A stretch of 64,000 nucleotides of DNA from Anastrepha obliqua (lineage: Eukaryota; Arthropoda; Insecta; Diptera; Tephritidae). The stretch covers positions 6,326,501 through 6,390,500 of the forward strand of contig NW_026562179.1 of NCBI RefSeq assembly GCF_027943255.1. The letters are read 5' to 3'. A program made the position numbers and the translations under genes. Under the pieces are notes generated by a model that was not told where the DNA came from, did not search any database, and saw only the letters and a list, made by a program, of their open reading frames with translations. Below are positions 47,439-57,583 of the stretch, piece by piece; the first letter of the stretch is position 1; every line of letters starts with the position of its first letter.

Positions 47439-48844
47439 TCTCCCCCCTTTAGATTAGAATTCTCCTGAATTCTTTTGTTTAGATTTATTTTAATATATTT
47501 TAGTTTTGTTCTCCAAATGACAATTATTAATATTATTGTTAAAATTAGAAAGAAATTACACCCGTATATGATTTTGTTATGAATTTTCAAATTAGATATA
47601 TTTTTGAAATTTATTTTATTCTCTTCATCTATTTGTTCGAATGTAAGTTTTTCTGTAAAATTTTTTATATTGTCATATTGCAATCTCATAATATTTCCTT
47701 CGAACTTTTCAATCCAATTAGAGTAATAATAATCATTAATTTTTATTGAACAATTGTTAAATTGGATTGCGTAATTTCCGTTCAAAACAGTGTCATTTAT
47801 GTTACATGTGTTATTTACAAATAAATTGAATGCATTTTTAACTAGAACTGTTTTTTCGTCTAGTGCTATAATTTCTAATTCTTTACTTGATATTAATTTA
47901 CAATTTTTTGTTATTATACAATGAGTGCTGGGTTTTAGTTGTCTGAAATGTTTATTTTCTTCAAATTTCATAATTTTATCTTTATAAGTAAAAACTTCCT
48001 CTATTTCTGCTTCTATTTCTTTTTTATTCTTATTTGGTAGTGGTACAATTTTTCTTATTTTTATTTGTATGAATGATTTTGGAATTTTAATGCTTAATAT
48101 TAGATAGGTATTATTAAAAGTTGCTATTCCTAGTTGTAAATATTTTAATTTATTGAAATCAATATTATAATTGGTAATTTCCTCATTTGTTAGAATATTT
48201 GGGTGAACTAGACCATATTTGGCTGCGACTACATTGTCTTGGATTTGTTCTATTTTACTTTTTATTAACTGAATTTTTGTCATCTGTTGTAAGTACATAT
48301 GTTGTTGATTTTCTTCATCTATGAATTTATTTATACTGTTAAGTCCTTTTTCAATTTCTTTCCTATCATCTTGCACAATATTTCTTATTTGTTTCATTGC
48401 CAAAGTAAAATGTTCATTTATGTGTATTTGTTGATTCAACATTTCGCCCGTTTGTGTTAAATGTTTTTGAATTGTCTGTCTGTCGTCATCGTCCATTGTG
48501 CCAAATGTCCATTTTGCTACAGTACCTATTGCGTTTACAAGTCCTCTCTTATGTCTTTTTTCTATTGGTATTAATGTCATTAACTTATTTCTCGCTTCTA
48601 ATAATTCTGTTTGTAATACATTTTTGTTAATTGTCTTTACTTGTATAATATTTTCTGTCATTTCATTAATAATATCTTCTATTTGTTTAACGTCAATTAT
48701 ATGGAGTACTATATCTGTATCCTTAACTATTTCCTGAAGTCCTAACTGAAGGTCCGTGAATCCTGTTTGGTCTTTTAACTCAATTGTGGTCAGTTCTCTT
48801 TTAATTGTCGGTGTCGGGGTCATTATTAGTATCAGTATGGTCAT
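47351..48844 (-). CDS. env: Envelope protein of element B (497 codons, open)
   Basis: Open from ATG 48844, overlapping the end of pol by 44 bases, to a stop 88 bases inside the 3' LTR. A basic cleavage site (EKRHKR) near residue 100 is followed by GLVNAIGTVAKWTFGTMDDDD, the conserved start of the errantivirus fusion subunit. A coiled-coil-like stretch rich in Ile, Asn and Gln follows, then cysteines in the middle, a membrane anchor (YGCNFFLILTIILIIVIW) near residue 430 and a cytoplasmic tail. No break is visible, which is notable in a locus where every other env is broken. Expression would need a spliced RNA. Confidence 0.88.
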   Translation of the reverse strand: MTILILIMTPTPTIKRELTTIELKDQTGFTDLQLGLQEIVKDTDIVLHIIDVKQIEDIINEMTENIIQVKTINKNVLQTELLEARNKLMTLIPIEKRHKRGLVNAIGTVAKWTFGTMDDDDRQTIQKHLTQTGEMLNQQIHINEHFTLAMKQIRNIVQDDRKEIEKGLNSINKFIDEENQQHMYLQQMTKIQLIKSKIEQIQDNVVAAKYGLVHPNILTNEEITNYNIDFNKLKYLQLGIATFNNTYLILSIKIPKSFIQIKIRKIVPLPNKNKKEIEAEIEEVFTYKDKIMKFEENKHFRQLKPSTHCIITKNCKLISSKELEIIALDEKTVLVKNAFNLFVNNTCNINDTVLNGNYAIQFNNCSIKINDYYYSNWIEKFEGNIMRLQYDNIKNFTEKLTFEQIDEENKINFKNISNLKIHNKIIYGCNFFLILTIILIIVIWRTKLKYIKINLNKRIQENSNLKGGEVTYSISKLNSHCKTDEIDEFVNKIMNNK

Positions 48845-50690
48845 TATCTGTAAATTTATATTGTCTTTTAATGTTGCATGGATGAATATTTTTTAACAGT
48901 CCTTTTTTATATTTACGTTGTTCTTTGTGCCTAACCGCTTTGTAGTTCTTTATGAATCCCTCACGTCTTTTTTCTTTATAGTCCTCTCTTTTTAAATTAA
49001 GTTTATCAATTTTCTTTCTTTTGCATTCTTCTAAGTTTTGTTTAATTTTTCCTAGATCTAAACGTCCTTCCTGCACGTCTTTTGGTGCACATTTAATACT
49101 CGAATGATACCTTTCGTTATAATTTCTGATTGTTCGTTGAATTAATTGTTGGATAGGTAAATTTTTATTAGTTTGGTACAAAATCCTAAACTTTTCTGCC
49201 ATTGTATTATTATGAAATCTTTCTATATCGGCATTTCCTGTATGGCTGTTGGGCTTAGATAAATGTAACTCGATTCCTTGTTCTGTTAGAAATTCCCTTA
49301 TCCTTATTGTCTTAAATTCATTGTCTGCTATTATTTTATCTGGTTTTCCTATTTTAGTGATATGTTCTTCTAGTTTTTCTATTATAGTCATGTGATTTCT
49401 GTCATTCAATGGATACGCTGCGCCAAATTTTGAAAATTTATCTATAGTCGTCAAAAAGGTAAATCCTTTGATTACGTATGTATCCATATGTATGATTTGG
49501 TTTTTATCTGAAGGAGTTTCTGTGTAATGAAATTTATTTTTAATCGGATGTCGTTCATACTTTACTTGTTGGCAAATGTCACATTGATTAATTATCACTT
49601 GGATGAGTTCCATGAGTTTTGGAAAATATATTATATTTTTGATTTTATTATAAGTTTCTTGTATGCCAGAGTGCATACTCTCTCTTACATGATACAGTGA
49701 TATTTGTTTTACTGCTTCCACTTCAGTTTCAATGTCCTGTGCTCTCATGGTGCACTTAGTAAAATTAATCTGGCTATCATTTGAATACATATCTATAAGC
49801 TTCTCTTGTACTATATTATAGTTGTGTTCGGATAGTTCCGAAAATATCCCTATTTTCCCTTTTGAAATGTATCTTCTAAAAATGTCTCCCATTAGGTTAA
49901 AGTCACTTTCTGCAATAAAAATAATTCTTTTCCCATGTACTTCCTTAAATTCTTCCGTTTTATTATTTGTTAATATTATTTGGGTTTTGTACTTATTCAC
50001 AATTTCTTCTTTTATAAAAAAATGATCACCCAATTCTTCCTCGGCTGAATGTACTGTTGCCATTTTAACATCATCTTCTATATTGTTAACTGAAAAAAAA
50101 TTTAAAATATTGGTATTTTCTACCATGGTATTTTCACTCCCCGCTTTTTCTGAAATAGTGTCCTCACTATTTTCTAGTCTACTTAAAAAATCTGCCACTT
50201 TATTTTTTATAATTTCACCACGTTCTTCATTAATTAAATGATTTAATTGAAACCTTTCGAATTTAGGATCACCAGTTTCAAGCATGTAAATTTGGTTAAA
50301 TTTATGTGGGTTATTAATAAAATAAGATATTTTTCCATTTAGTGTTATTCGTCCTTTTTCTATATTTATTTGGGCATTTAAAAAGTTTAATATATCGATA
50401 CCTATAACGAAATCATAAGTTCTCCCTTTTAATGGGGTGATCTTCCATCGAATCCTGGCATTGTTAGGTAAATTAAATTGCTCCGGGCTTTTTGTGTGTA
50501 CTTCATAATTTATTGTATCTTTATTTATTAATGTACTAAATGTTATGGGATATTTTAATTTATGTATATCAAAATCATTTATTTCCTTATTAATTAAACT
50601 AAAACTGGCACCTGTATCTATTAGTGCTACGTATTCTTTATTTACGATCTTTAATGTTATCTTTGGCAGGCATTCAGTGGCTGCCTTGTA
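48801..50690 (-). CDS. pol: Protease-integrase fusion: pol of element B with RT and RNase H deleted
   Basis: A single open frame. Protease comes first (LIDTGASFS near 50620; FVIGIDILNFLNA near 50400). Then the start of RT (FERFQLNHLINEERGEIIKN) is fused in frame to the last RNase H residues (KVADFLSRLENSE), so the RT palm and nearly all RNase H are absent. Integrase follows with HHCC (HVRESMH...CDICQQVK) and catalytic Asp (IIHMDTY), Asp (IIADNEF) and Glu (ADIERFH), then a basic tail. It lies in the -1 frame after gag and overlaps env at its 3' end. Confidence 0.88.
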   Translation of the reverse strand, partial: YKAATECLPKITLKIVNKEYVALIDTGASFSLINKEINDFDIHKLKYPITFSTLINKDTINYEVHTKSPEQFNLPNNARIRWKITPLKGRTYDFVIGIDILNFLNAQINIEKGRITLNGKISYFINNPHKFNQIYMLETGDPKFERFQLNHLINEERGEIIKNKVADFLSRLENSEDTISEKAGSENTMVENTNILNFFSVNNIEDDVKMATVHSAEEELGDHFFIKEEIVNKYKTQIILTNNKTEEFKEVHGKRIIFIAESDFNLMGDIFRRYISKGKIGIFSELSEHNYNIVQEKLIDMYSNDSQINFTKCTMRAQDIETEVEAVKQISLYHVRESMHSGIQETYNKIKNIIYFPKLMELIQVIINQCDICQQVKYERHPIKNKFHYTETPSDKNQIIHMDTYVIKGFTFLTTIDKFSKFGAAYPLNDRNHMTIIEKLEEHITKIGKPDKIIADNEFKTIRIREFLTEQGIELHLSKPNSHTGNADIERFHNNTMAEKFRILYQTNKNLPIQQLIQRTIRNYNERYHSSIKCAPKDVQEGRLDLGKIKQNLEECKRKKIDKLNLKREDYKEKRREGFIKNYKAVRHKEQRKYKKGLLKNIHPCNIKRQYKFTDNDHTDTNNDPDTDN

Positions 50691-50697
50691 AAAAAAA
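50690..50697 (-). promoter_or_regulatory. Probable -1 frameshift site between gag and pol of element B
   Basis: Eight consecutive U in the RNA, placed so that tandem UUU codons of gag can slip back one base into the protease frame. Gag stops at 50657. The protease frame is open across the site. The frame relation is seen; use as a slip site is inference. Confidence 0.55.
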
Positions 50698-51250
50698 TGG
50701 TATTATTAATTTCAGGTCCTTCTGGGCTTTGCCTACCTAAATTTAAGCGATCTTGGCCAAACTTATGATTAGGGTGTCCTGCCACTCGAGGATTGTTATA
50801 ACACCTTTCAATATTGTCCACTTCCATGGGTTCTGTGAGGTTTTGTCTAGGCGGTTGCCAGCGAACTTGGTTGGAATGCGGCCTAGCGTGTCCCATTTGT
50901 GGCACACGTTGGAACTGTCTTGGGGTGTTATTATTTCTTGCGTCATTTTGGAATCTGTATCTTCCCGAATTATTTAAAGGATTATTAAAAGCGTTTTGCT
51001 CTTCGCGCCTATAAAAATCATTAGTCCACTTATTTCTTTCTTGAAATTGTCGGTTATTTCTTTCATCCCTATTTTGATTATTATATGTCCTATTCTGATT
51101 ATTATACGATGTTTTATTATGAAATTGTCCCCTATGTTTTTCTTCTCTTCCGAATCTCTTGTATTCGGGTCTTATGCATGTGTCTTCAAACCTTCTTTGA
51201 TTCATTATATACAAAACTAGCAAACCCGGCCCCCTTCGCTGGGCACACTA

Positions 51251-54159
51251 GGTTAGGTTAGGTTAAATGGCTGCCCTAGCTAAAGAGCTCACTTGGACAA
51301 ATGTAATTCGTCCGTTGTGGTGCCATACATGGGAGAGGGGAAAGGAGATGGGAAGGAAGAAGGAGCTTTGGGATTTGATACGATGATGACCATACATTTT
51401 ACGACGGCGCCGACGGGGGCTGATTTGCGTTCGTAGTTGGCCGTAACAGGCTACTAATGAACTTCATCAATTTTATGACATCTACACCGGCTATATCCGC
51501 AGGCGTAGCGAAAAAGTAAGAGCCCAGATATCTAAGTCTTTGCCAGGCGAGAGCAGGGCAGCTGAGAAGAAGGTGTTGAGATGATTCCACCTCGTCCTCC
51601 AGACAGTTTCTGCAGAACGGACTTGAGGCAATCCCAAGTCTTACGGCGTGAACACCTAACGGACAGTGTCCTGTAAGGATGCCCACCAAATTTGAGAGCT
51701 GGGGTTTTGTTAGCCTTAGGAGTTCTCTTGAGCGTCCCCGATCTACCCGTGGCCAGAAGGATCTCGCGACCTTGCACGTTTGCGCAGTAGCCCAGCGCTC
51801 GCTGAGTTGACTCGAGGCCCATCTTTCCAGGAGCAGACCACAGCTTCTCAGGGGAACCCCAATTCTCTCATTACGCGACGAAACCGTCTCCAAAGTTCCC
51901 TGTCCAGCCAGCTTATCAGCCCAGCAGTTTCCCTCTATGCCGCTGTGCCCGGGTACCCAAATGAGCCTGATGATGAAGTATTCGGATGCAATCGAGAGAG
52001 AAGCCAGACATTCTCCGACCAATCTCGAGCGCACAAACAGAGAGCCCAAGGCCCTAATTGCCGATTGGCTATCGGAGTAGATGTTTACTTCCTTAACGGT
52101 AATTACCGAATTGAGCAACCAGTCCACCGCTTCCTTAATTGCGGATACCTCCGCTTGGAAAACACTACAGTGGTCCGGGAGCCTAAATTTAAGTTTGATG
52201 GGAGGCTCCTTGCAGAATACTCCCCCACCAACCCTTCCGTCCAACTTCGAGCCATCCGTGAACATGTTTGCCATGCCTTGCCGCCGAATGTTGCACCCCG
52301 CCCACTCATCCCTTGAGGGAATGTGGGTAGAAAAAGGTCCGCTCGGACCTAGCGTGGGTGTACAGTGGTCCAGCACCATACGGATGAACTCAAAGTTTTT
52401 AAGAATACTAGAGTGTCCGTAACTTAAGTCTAGCCTATGGCCCGAACACCTTAACCTGATTGGGGCGCGTGCAGCGGTAGTTTTTCCTACAATGTCCACG
52501 GGCGCCACATTCAGCATAGCGTTAAGCGCTAGAGTAGGAGTGGTACGGAGAGCCCCACTGATTCCAATGAGGGCAGACCTTTGTACCTTCTCCAGCTTCT
52601 TAACTGATACCATCCTTTCTAGCGAGTTCCACCAGACAAGGACTCCGTATAGCAAGATTGGTTTTATAATCGTGTTATAAAGCCAAAAAGTGACTTTAGG
52701 CGAGAGGCCCCATCTTTTGCCGATAGCGCCCCTGCAACCATACAGGGCGACTGTTGTCTTTCTGATTCTCTCCTCAATGTTTGGCTTCCATGTAAGACCT
52801 CTGTCAAGGATGAGTCCCAGGTACTTCACCTTGTCAGAGAGCACCAACGGAGCGCCCGATATTGAGGGAAGAAGCACTCTTGGTACTTTGTATTTCCTCG
52901 TAAATAAGACGAGCTCCGTCTTCAGAGGATTAATCGATAGGCCGCATTTAGCGGTCCAATTTATAACTAGATTCAGATACCCCTGCATCAGTTCCATCAG
53001 AGTATCTAGAAACTTGCCTCTGACAATAAGTGCCACGTCATCCGCGTAGGCAATCACCTTACAGCCCCCCCCCTCCAGCTCCTCCAGCAGACCGTTAAGC
53101 ACGGCGACCCAGAGTAGTGGCGAGAGAACACCCCCTTGCGGAGTGCCTCTGTTCACTTGCCGGCGGAGAGAGGTGTCACCCCATTCTGCCACGACCGTTC
53201 TATCGGTAAGCATCGTGTGGATAAGCCTTATAAGTTCGGTTCCGACTCCTAGTTTACCTAGCGACCTAGTGATTGCCTCCGGGAGGACATTATTAAAAGC
53301 CCCCTCAATGTCGAGGAAGGCACCCACAGTGAACTCCTTCTGGTGGAGGGACACCTCGATGTCCTTAACAATTGTATGCAAAGCAGACTCGACCGATCTG
53401 CCTTTACAGTAAGCATGTTGAGCGCACGATAAACGCCCCCGAGGAATTTCACTCCTTATGTGCAGATCAATCAGCCTCTCCAGGGTTTTCAAGAGGAACG
53501 AGGAGAGACTGATTGGTCTGAAATCCTTAGGGGATACATGTGAAATCTTACCTGCCTTGGGTATGAAAGTTACTCTCACGTCCCTCCAAGATCTGGGTAT
53601 ATAGCCCCTATCTATGCAGCTCGCGTAGATAGGAAGAAGCCAATGACAAGATACCTCAGCAGATTTCTGCAGTTGAGCCGGTATAATGCCATCGGGCCCA
53701 GGTGACTTGAAGGGTTTGAAAGAGTCAATCGCCCAAGCCAGGCGTCGCTTATTCAGCCAGCGGCGGTGGGTGTGTGGAGTGCTATGCGTCCTATCCCAGC
53801 CGATATTAAGCGAGCCCGGATTTGTCGGAAAATGGGCGTCAAGGAGTAACCGTAGTGACTCCTCGCTGCTCATGGTCCAGCACCCCGAGCTGTCTTTCAG
53901 GTACCCCATAGGTGTGGAGTCCCTCGAGAGAATACGTCTGAATCTCGCGGACTCATGACAGCCCTCCACGCTTTCGCAGAATTTCCGCCATGAGTCTCGC
54001 TTCGCTTTCCTGATTTCGGACTTGTAAATACTTAGTCCTGCTTTGTACAGTTCCCATCCCGAGGGAGACTTAAGTCTTCTGGCTCTATTAAAGAGTCGCC
54101 TACATGAAGCCCTGATTTCCGAGAGCTCAGTTGTCCACCAGGGCGGCTTTTCCTTTTTG
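51251..54159 (-). mobile_element. 5'-truncated LINE with 13-bp target duplication
   Basis: The target duplication GCTGGGCACACTA lies at 51238-51250 and 54160-54172, proving a complete insertion event into the surrounding element. On the - strand the element begins inside ORF2, downstream of the endonuclease, and ends in TAACCTAACCTAACC instead of poly(A). 5' truncation is the usual result of incomplete target-primed reverse transcription. Confidence 0.93.
51399..54159 (-). pseudogene. LINE ORF2: reverse transcriptase and RNase H (endonuclease missing)
   Basis: About 920 codons are open without a break. RT shows KSPGPDGIIPAQLQK, FRPISLSSFLLKTLERL, GTPQGGVLSPLLW and catalytic YADD. An RNase H domain follows (MFTDGSKLDG, E in FQAEVSAIKEA, YSDSQSAIRAL, WVPGHSGIEGNCWADKLA), then a C-terminal Cys/His motif (CRNCLEDEVESSQHLLLSCP). 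RT plus RNase H in this order is found in the I, LOA and R1 groups; LOA/R1 seems most likely. The 5' part with the apurinic-type endonuclease is lost, so it is not autonomous. Confidence 0.88.
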
Positions 54160-54857
54160 GCTGGGCACACTAAAATAGAATAGATATGGTTTAGAACAGA
54201 AAATATATGGTTTTCATATTATTTATTTCTTTATTCTTTATTCAAGCGCTTTGGCATAAACAATATTTTTTTTTTCTATTTGTTTTTGAGTAAATACAAA
54301 ATATAAATTGAAAATCAGGAAAAAAGAAGATTGTTTTTAAATTTCAAATCAACGCATATGAATAAACAATCGTCTTTTTTCCTGATCATCCATGAATTTT
54401 TCGTTTCAATTTATATGTTTTATTAAGCATTGGAGCTTTTTTAACCATTATCCATTTATATTTTTCAAAAAAAAAAAAACGAAAAAAATTGTTTTTTCCA
54501 CGAACACATAATTTCCTTCGGATTTCACATTAAATTCTCAAATGTCGTAAGAAATTATTCACTGTTCCAAAATCCACTCCAAAAAAATTCACAAACAATT
54601 TTTACATGTTGCACTTACGTTTTTTCCTTATGGCATCCAAATCAGAAAGAAATATTGACACATTGTAACTCACACTGTCAATTTGACAGTTCAGTTCCGC
54701 CCCAAGCGTTAAAAAAGTAAACGACATTATGGCTGGTTCAAAAGAACGCTGTACCCGTTGCCACTGCTCCGAATTACAACCAAACTTTACGAAACCCATT
54801 TTCAATACTTACTTAACAATGTGCATAAGTTTGGTTTAATTCGGTGCAAAGACACGG

Positions 54858-55500
54858 CGGGTCCACGTTTTGGCATATATTTCGAGACCCTAGTCATCAA
54901 TAGGTATGAAAATTACCCCGTATTAAAGCACTTATCAACAGCTTTCATTTGATACCCATATTGTACATACACAACCAAAGGTTACCCGGGTCCACGTTTT
55001 GACCTATATCTCGAGACCCCAGTCACGGAGCGGCATGAAAAATACTCTGTACTAAAGCATTCACCAACAGCTTCAATTTGATATCCATATTGTACAAACA
55101 CATTCTAGGCTTCACGTTTTGGTCTCTATCTCGAGACCCTAGTCACGGAGCGGCATGAAAAATACTCTGAACTAAAGCATTCACCAACAGCTTTCATTTG
55201 ATACCCATATTGTACATACACGTCCGAAGGTTACCCGATTCCACGTTTTGACCTATATCTCGAGACCCTATCTACCAATAGGTATTCAAACTATACGGAA
55301 ATCATCTTCAATACCTACTTAACAATGTGTGTACGTTTGGTTTAATTCGGTGCAAAGACACGGCGGGTCCACGTTTTGGCATATATTTCGAGACCCTATC
55401 CACCAATAGGTATCCAAACTATACGGAAACCATCTTCAATACCTTCTTAACAATGTGTGTAAGTTTGGTTTAATTTGGCGCAGACACGGCCGGTTAGCGA
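54858..55500. repeat. Tandem repeats of 120-130 bp (five copies)
   Basis: The motif CCACGTTTTGGCATATAT followed by CTCGAGACCC recurs at about 54863, 54992, 55112, 55242 and 55370. Copies also share CACCAACAGCTTTCATTTGA. They belong to the nested non-autonomous element. Confidence 0.85.
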
Positions 55501-55690
55501 ACACACACAAAAAGTTGACTTTATTTTATATATAAGATTTTTTTCAGTTTGTGTCCGAAAAATCCAAATATCTTACGGAACCCTATTTTTTCCAAAATAA
55601 AATGTAATGCATGTTACTCGTGGATAATGTAGTTTTCGAATGGTGGAAGAATTTTTAAAATCGGTCCAGTAGTTTTTGAGCCTATTCGTT

Positions 55691-55723
55691 ACAAACAAAC
55701 AAACAAACAAACAAACAAACAAA
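55691..55723. repeat. (AAAC)n microsatellite
   Basis: About eight AAAC repeats close to the end of the nested element. A microsatellite at this position is part of the element structure. Confidence 0.9.
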
Positions 55724-56548
55724 GTTTTCCTCTTTATAATATTAGTATAGATATCTTTTAATTGTCTTTGTTCGTAAATTTTGTCGAGTAATGTCCCTTG
55801 GGTCATCTCTTTTATAAAGTATAGTATTCACTAACAAGCTGTCTATGTTTGTCAAGTCTATGCCAAGTTCACCATTATAATATACAATTAACTCGTCACT
55901 TTTATACTTAATATTCTGAATTACAGTAATTAACTCACTCACCGTATTGACTCGTAGATTGGCAACTTGCTTGTAGATTTCATGAGGCTCCGTGTCTGGT
56001 TTATACCTCAATTTCAGTGTGTCTTTAATTAATTTCCAGTTGTCCGGTTCCGGGATGTTGATGATTGCGTTTTTGGCTTCTCCTTGGATTGTTTTGTAGT
56101 ATATGGTTCGTACTGCTTCTTTTCTCTGTCCTTCATCTTCGAGCGTTGATATTAAATATTCCACGCTGCTGAAGAATGAGTTTATTGTAATGTCTCCGTG
56201 TCCTGTAAATACTGGTAGGTGATTGATGTTCTTCAGTATTCTGTCCAGTTTGTGTTGGTCTTGTTGCTGCCTTTGTTGAAGATCTAGATAGGCCAATCTT
56301 AGCTGCTCGAGTTGTTGCTCCCTTCGTGCGAGCTGCTCTACTAGATCTACCGGTGCCATTTCTTGTTGGGCCTGCTCCATCCTTCTCTTATCGAATTCCT
56401 TCTGCCTGGCTTGCCGAATTTTGTACTTTTCTTGTAGCTTTTCACTTGATTATCGTTTAGTGGCTAGTACACGAATTTCTGTGTATTCACTGCACTATTG
56501 AATAACCCTATATTTTGAGGTGTCCACTGTTCTTTGTAATGAAGAATT

Positions 56549-56772
56549 GTTCACTGCACTTTTATCGTTAGTGGTGTTCAATTTTTTCTTTTTATTGAAT
56601 CAATGTTCACTGCACTTTATTTTTTTAGTGGTGTTCACTTTTTCTTTTTATTGAATCAATGTTCACTGCACTTTATTTTTTTTAGTGGTGTTCACTTTTT
56701 CTTTTTATTGAATCAATGTTCGCTGCACTTTATTTTTTTTTAGTGGTGTTCACTTTTTCTTTTAGGTTATAC
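56549..56772 (-). repeat. Four 56-57-bp tandem repeats in the leader of element B
   Basis: Copies start at 56549, 56605, 56661 and 56718 with GTTCACTGCACTTTAT, a T run and AGTGGTGTTCA. They vary mainly in T-run length. They lie between PBS and gag, the same position as the 29-bp repeats of element A. Confidence 0.92.
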
Positions 56773-56913
56773 GTATGTTAATTTATACCCTGGAGGGTCC
56801 GGTCAACTCCTGAGTTGGCTACGGAGTCGCAGGATTAGGATTTGGGTGTTATAAAAAATTTTAGTTTATTCACCGCACGTATTACGTTTCACTGGATCCT
56901 TTTACTTTTTAAA

Positions 56914-56933
56914 GGATCCTACCGACTGCGCCA
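56914..56933 (-). other. Primer binding site of element B (tRNA-Ser type)
   Basis: On the - strand TGGCGCAGTCGGTAGGATCC follows the 5' LTR with one base of overlap. It is complementary to the 3' end of Drosophila-type tRNA-Ser (from memory), the primer class used by the 17.6/297/ZAM group. Confidence 0.85.
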
Positions 56934-57289
56934 ATTTTGTATTTTACTCAAGCGGCAGAGAAAAAAAATAAATGAAAGAATAAAGACAACTTTTTGCTTG
57001 AAGGGCTTCTCAACAACTGATTTATTATAATTTCAATTATTACATTTAGACTTAAACTAACGTACATATATATTTGCTTATTCTGCATTTAATATTTATT
57101 TTTACAAAATTGTTGTCAATATCTTATTCCGCATTTCCTGTCCCACACTTTTTCAAGTAAGTCAAACTGTTGCAAAACAGGAAATGCGTTTCCAATTACA
57201 TTTACTTATTGTTCATTATTTTATTTACAAACTCATCAATTTCGTCTGTTACACAATGTGAATTTAACTTTCAAATTGAATATGTAACT
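56933..57289 (-). repeat. 5' LTR of element B (357 bp)
   Basis: Same length and ends as the 3' LTR. I see about three substitutions between them (for example T/A in CTGTTTTAC versus CTGTTACAC), which points to recent insertion. Confidence 0.93.
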
Positions 57290-57293
57290 TGCG

Positions 57294-57580
57294 CGCTAGA
57301 TTTCTTGAGAAATTTTACCGTAATATGTTTTGCTGTAGCAAGTGCACATATGTATATACACACAGCATATGTATATACCTATATGCGCATATGTATATAA
57401 ATTCACAAAATTATATTATATTTGCATATGCCATCTTTCTGTGTGCCTGATAATGAAGCGTTTTCTATAGAGGGTTTAGATGTGGTTGAAGGGAATTCAA
57501 CAAAGTTTTACAGAGCACCCTTCTTACCCTCAGACAGATATAATTATGCACATATATAATTTTGGATGATTTTGGACAAA
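57294..57580. other. Short AT-rich stretch right of element B
   Basis: Starts with GCGCTAG, the rest of the target site. ATATGTATA repeats follow. No gene recognised. Confidence 0.5.
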
Positions 57581-57583
57581 TTA

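Larger units (their letters stand above)
51211..55750. mobile_element. Non-autonomous mini-me/Helitron-like element nested in gag of element B
   Basis: One end has ACTAGCAAACCCGGCCCCCT, the other has an (AAAC)n run followed by GTTTTCCTCTTTATAATATT and AGTATAG. This layout, with an internal microsatellite and ends of this type, is widespread in insect genomes in mini-me (MINE) and related non-autonomous families; the class is uncertain. It may be flanked by ATAT (51207-51210 and 55751-55754). Inside lie a 120-130-bp tandem repeat and a LINE insertion. No protein of its own is seen. Confidence 0.6.
50657..56380 (-). pseudogene. gag: gag of element B, split by nested insertion
   Basis: The N-terminal part (ATG 56380 to about 55754) has a Gln-rich coiled-coil start (LARREQQLEQLRLAYLDLQQ) and a capsid-like region (LPVFTGHGDITINSFFSSVEYLI). 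The C-terminal part (about 51210-50657) is Asn-, Arg- and Gln-rich with repeats of YNNQNR. The pieces are separated by 4.5 kb of inserted DNA and would form one gene without it. Confidence 0.85.
47082..57289 (-). mobile_element. Element B: young env-bearing errantivirus with nested insertions
   Basis: Two 357-bp LTRs with about three visible differences, TGCG duplicated at both sides (47078-47081 and 57290-57293), a tRNA-Ser PBS and a polypurine tract. On the - strand: gag, protease, a short RT stub, integrase, env. LTR start AGTTACATATTC and env type are like the 17.6/297/ZAM group. The target TGCGCGC recalls the GC-rich site reported for ZAM. It cannot be autonomous because RT and RNase H are deleted and gag is interrupted by a 4.5-kb nested insertion. 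Confidence 0.93.

Noticed and set aside
51246..51266. True telomeric repeat tract
   Set aside because: Only three pentamers, located exactly at the 3' end of a LINE inside its target duplication.
51780..52316. 178-codon plus-strand frame inside the LINE
   Set aside because: Antisense shadow of the RNase H region of ORF2.
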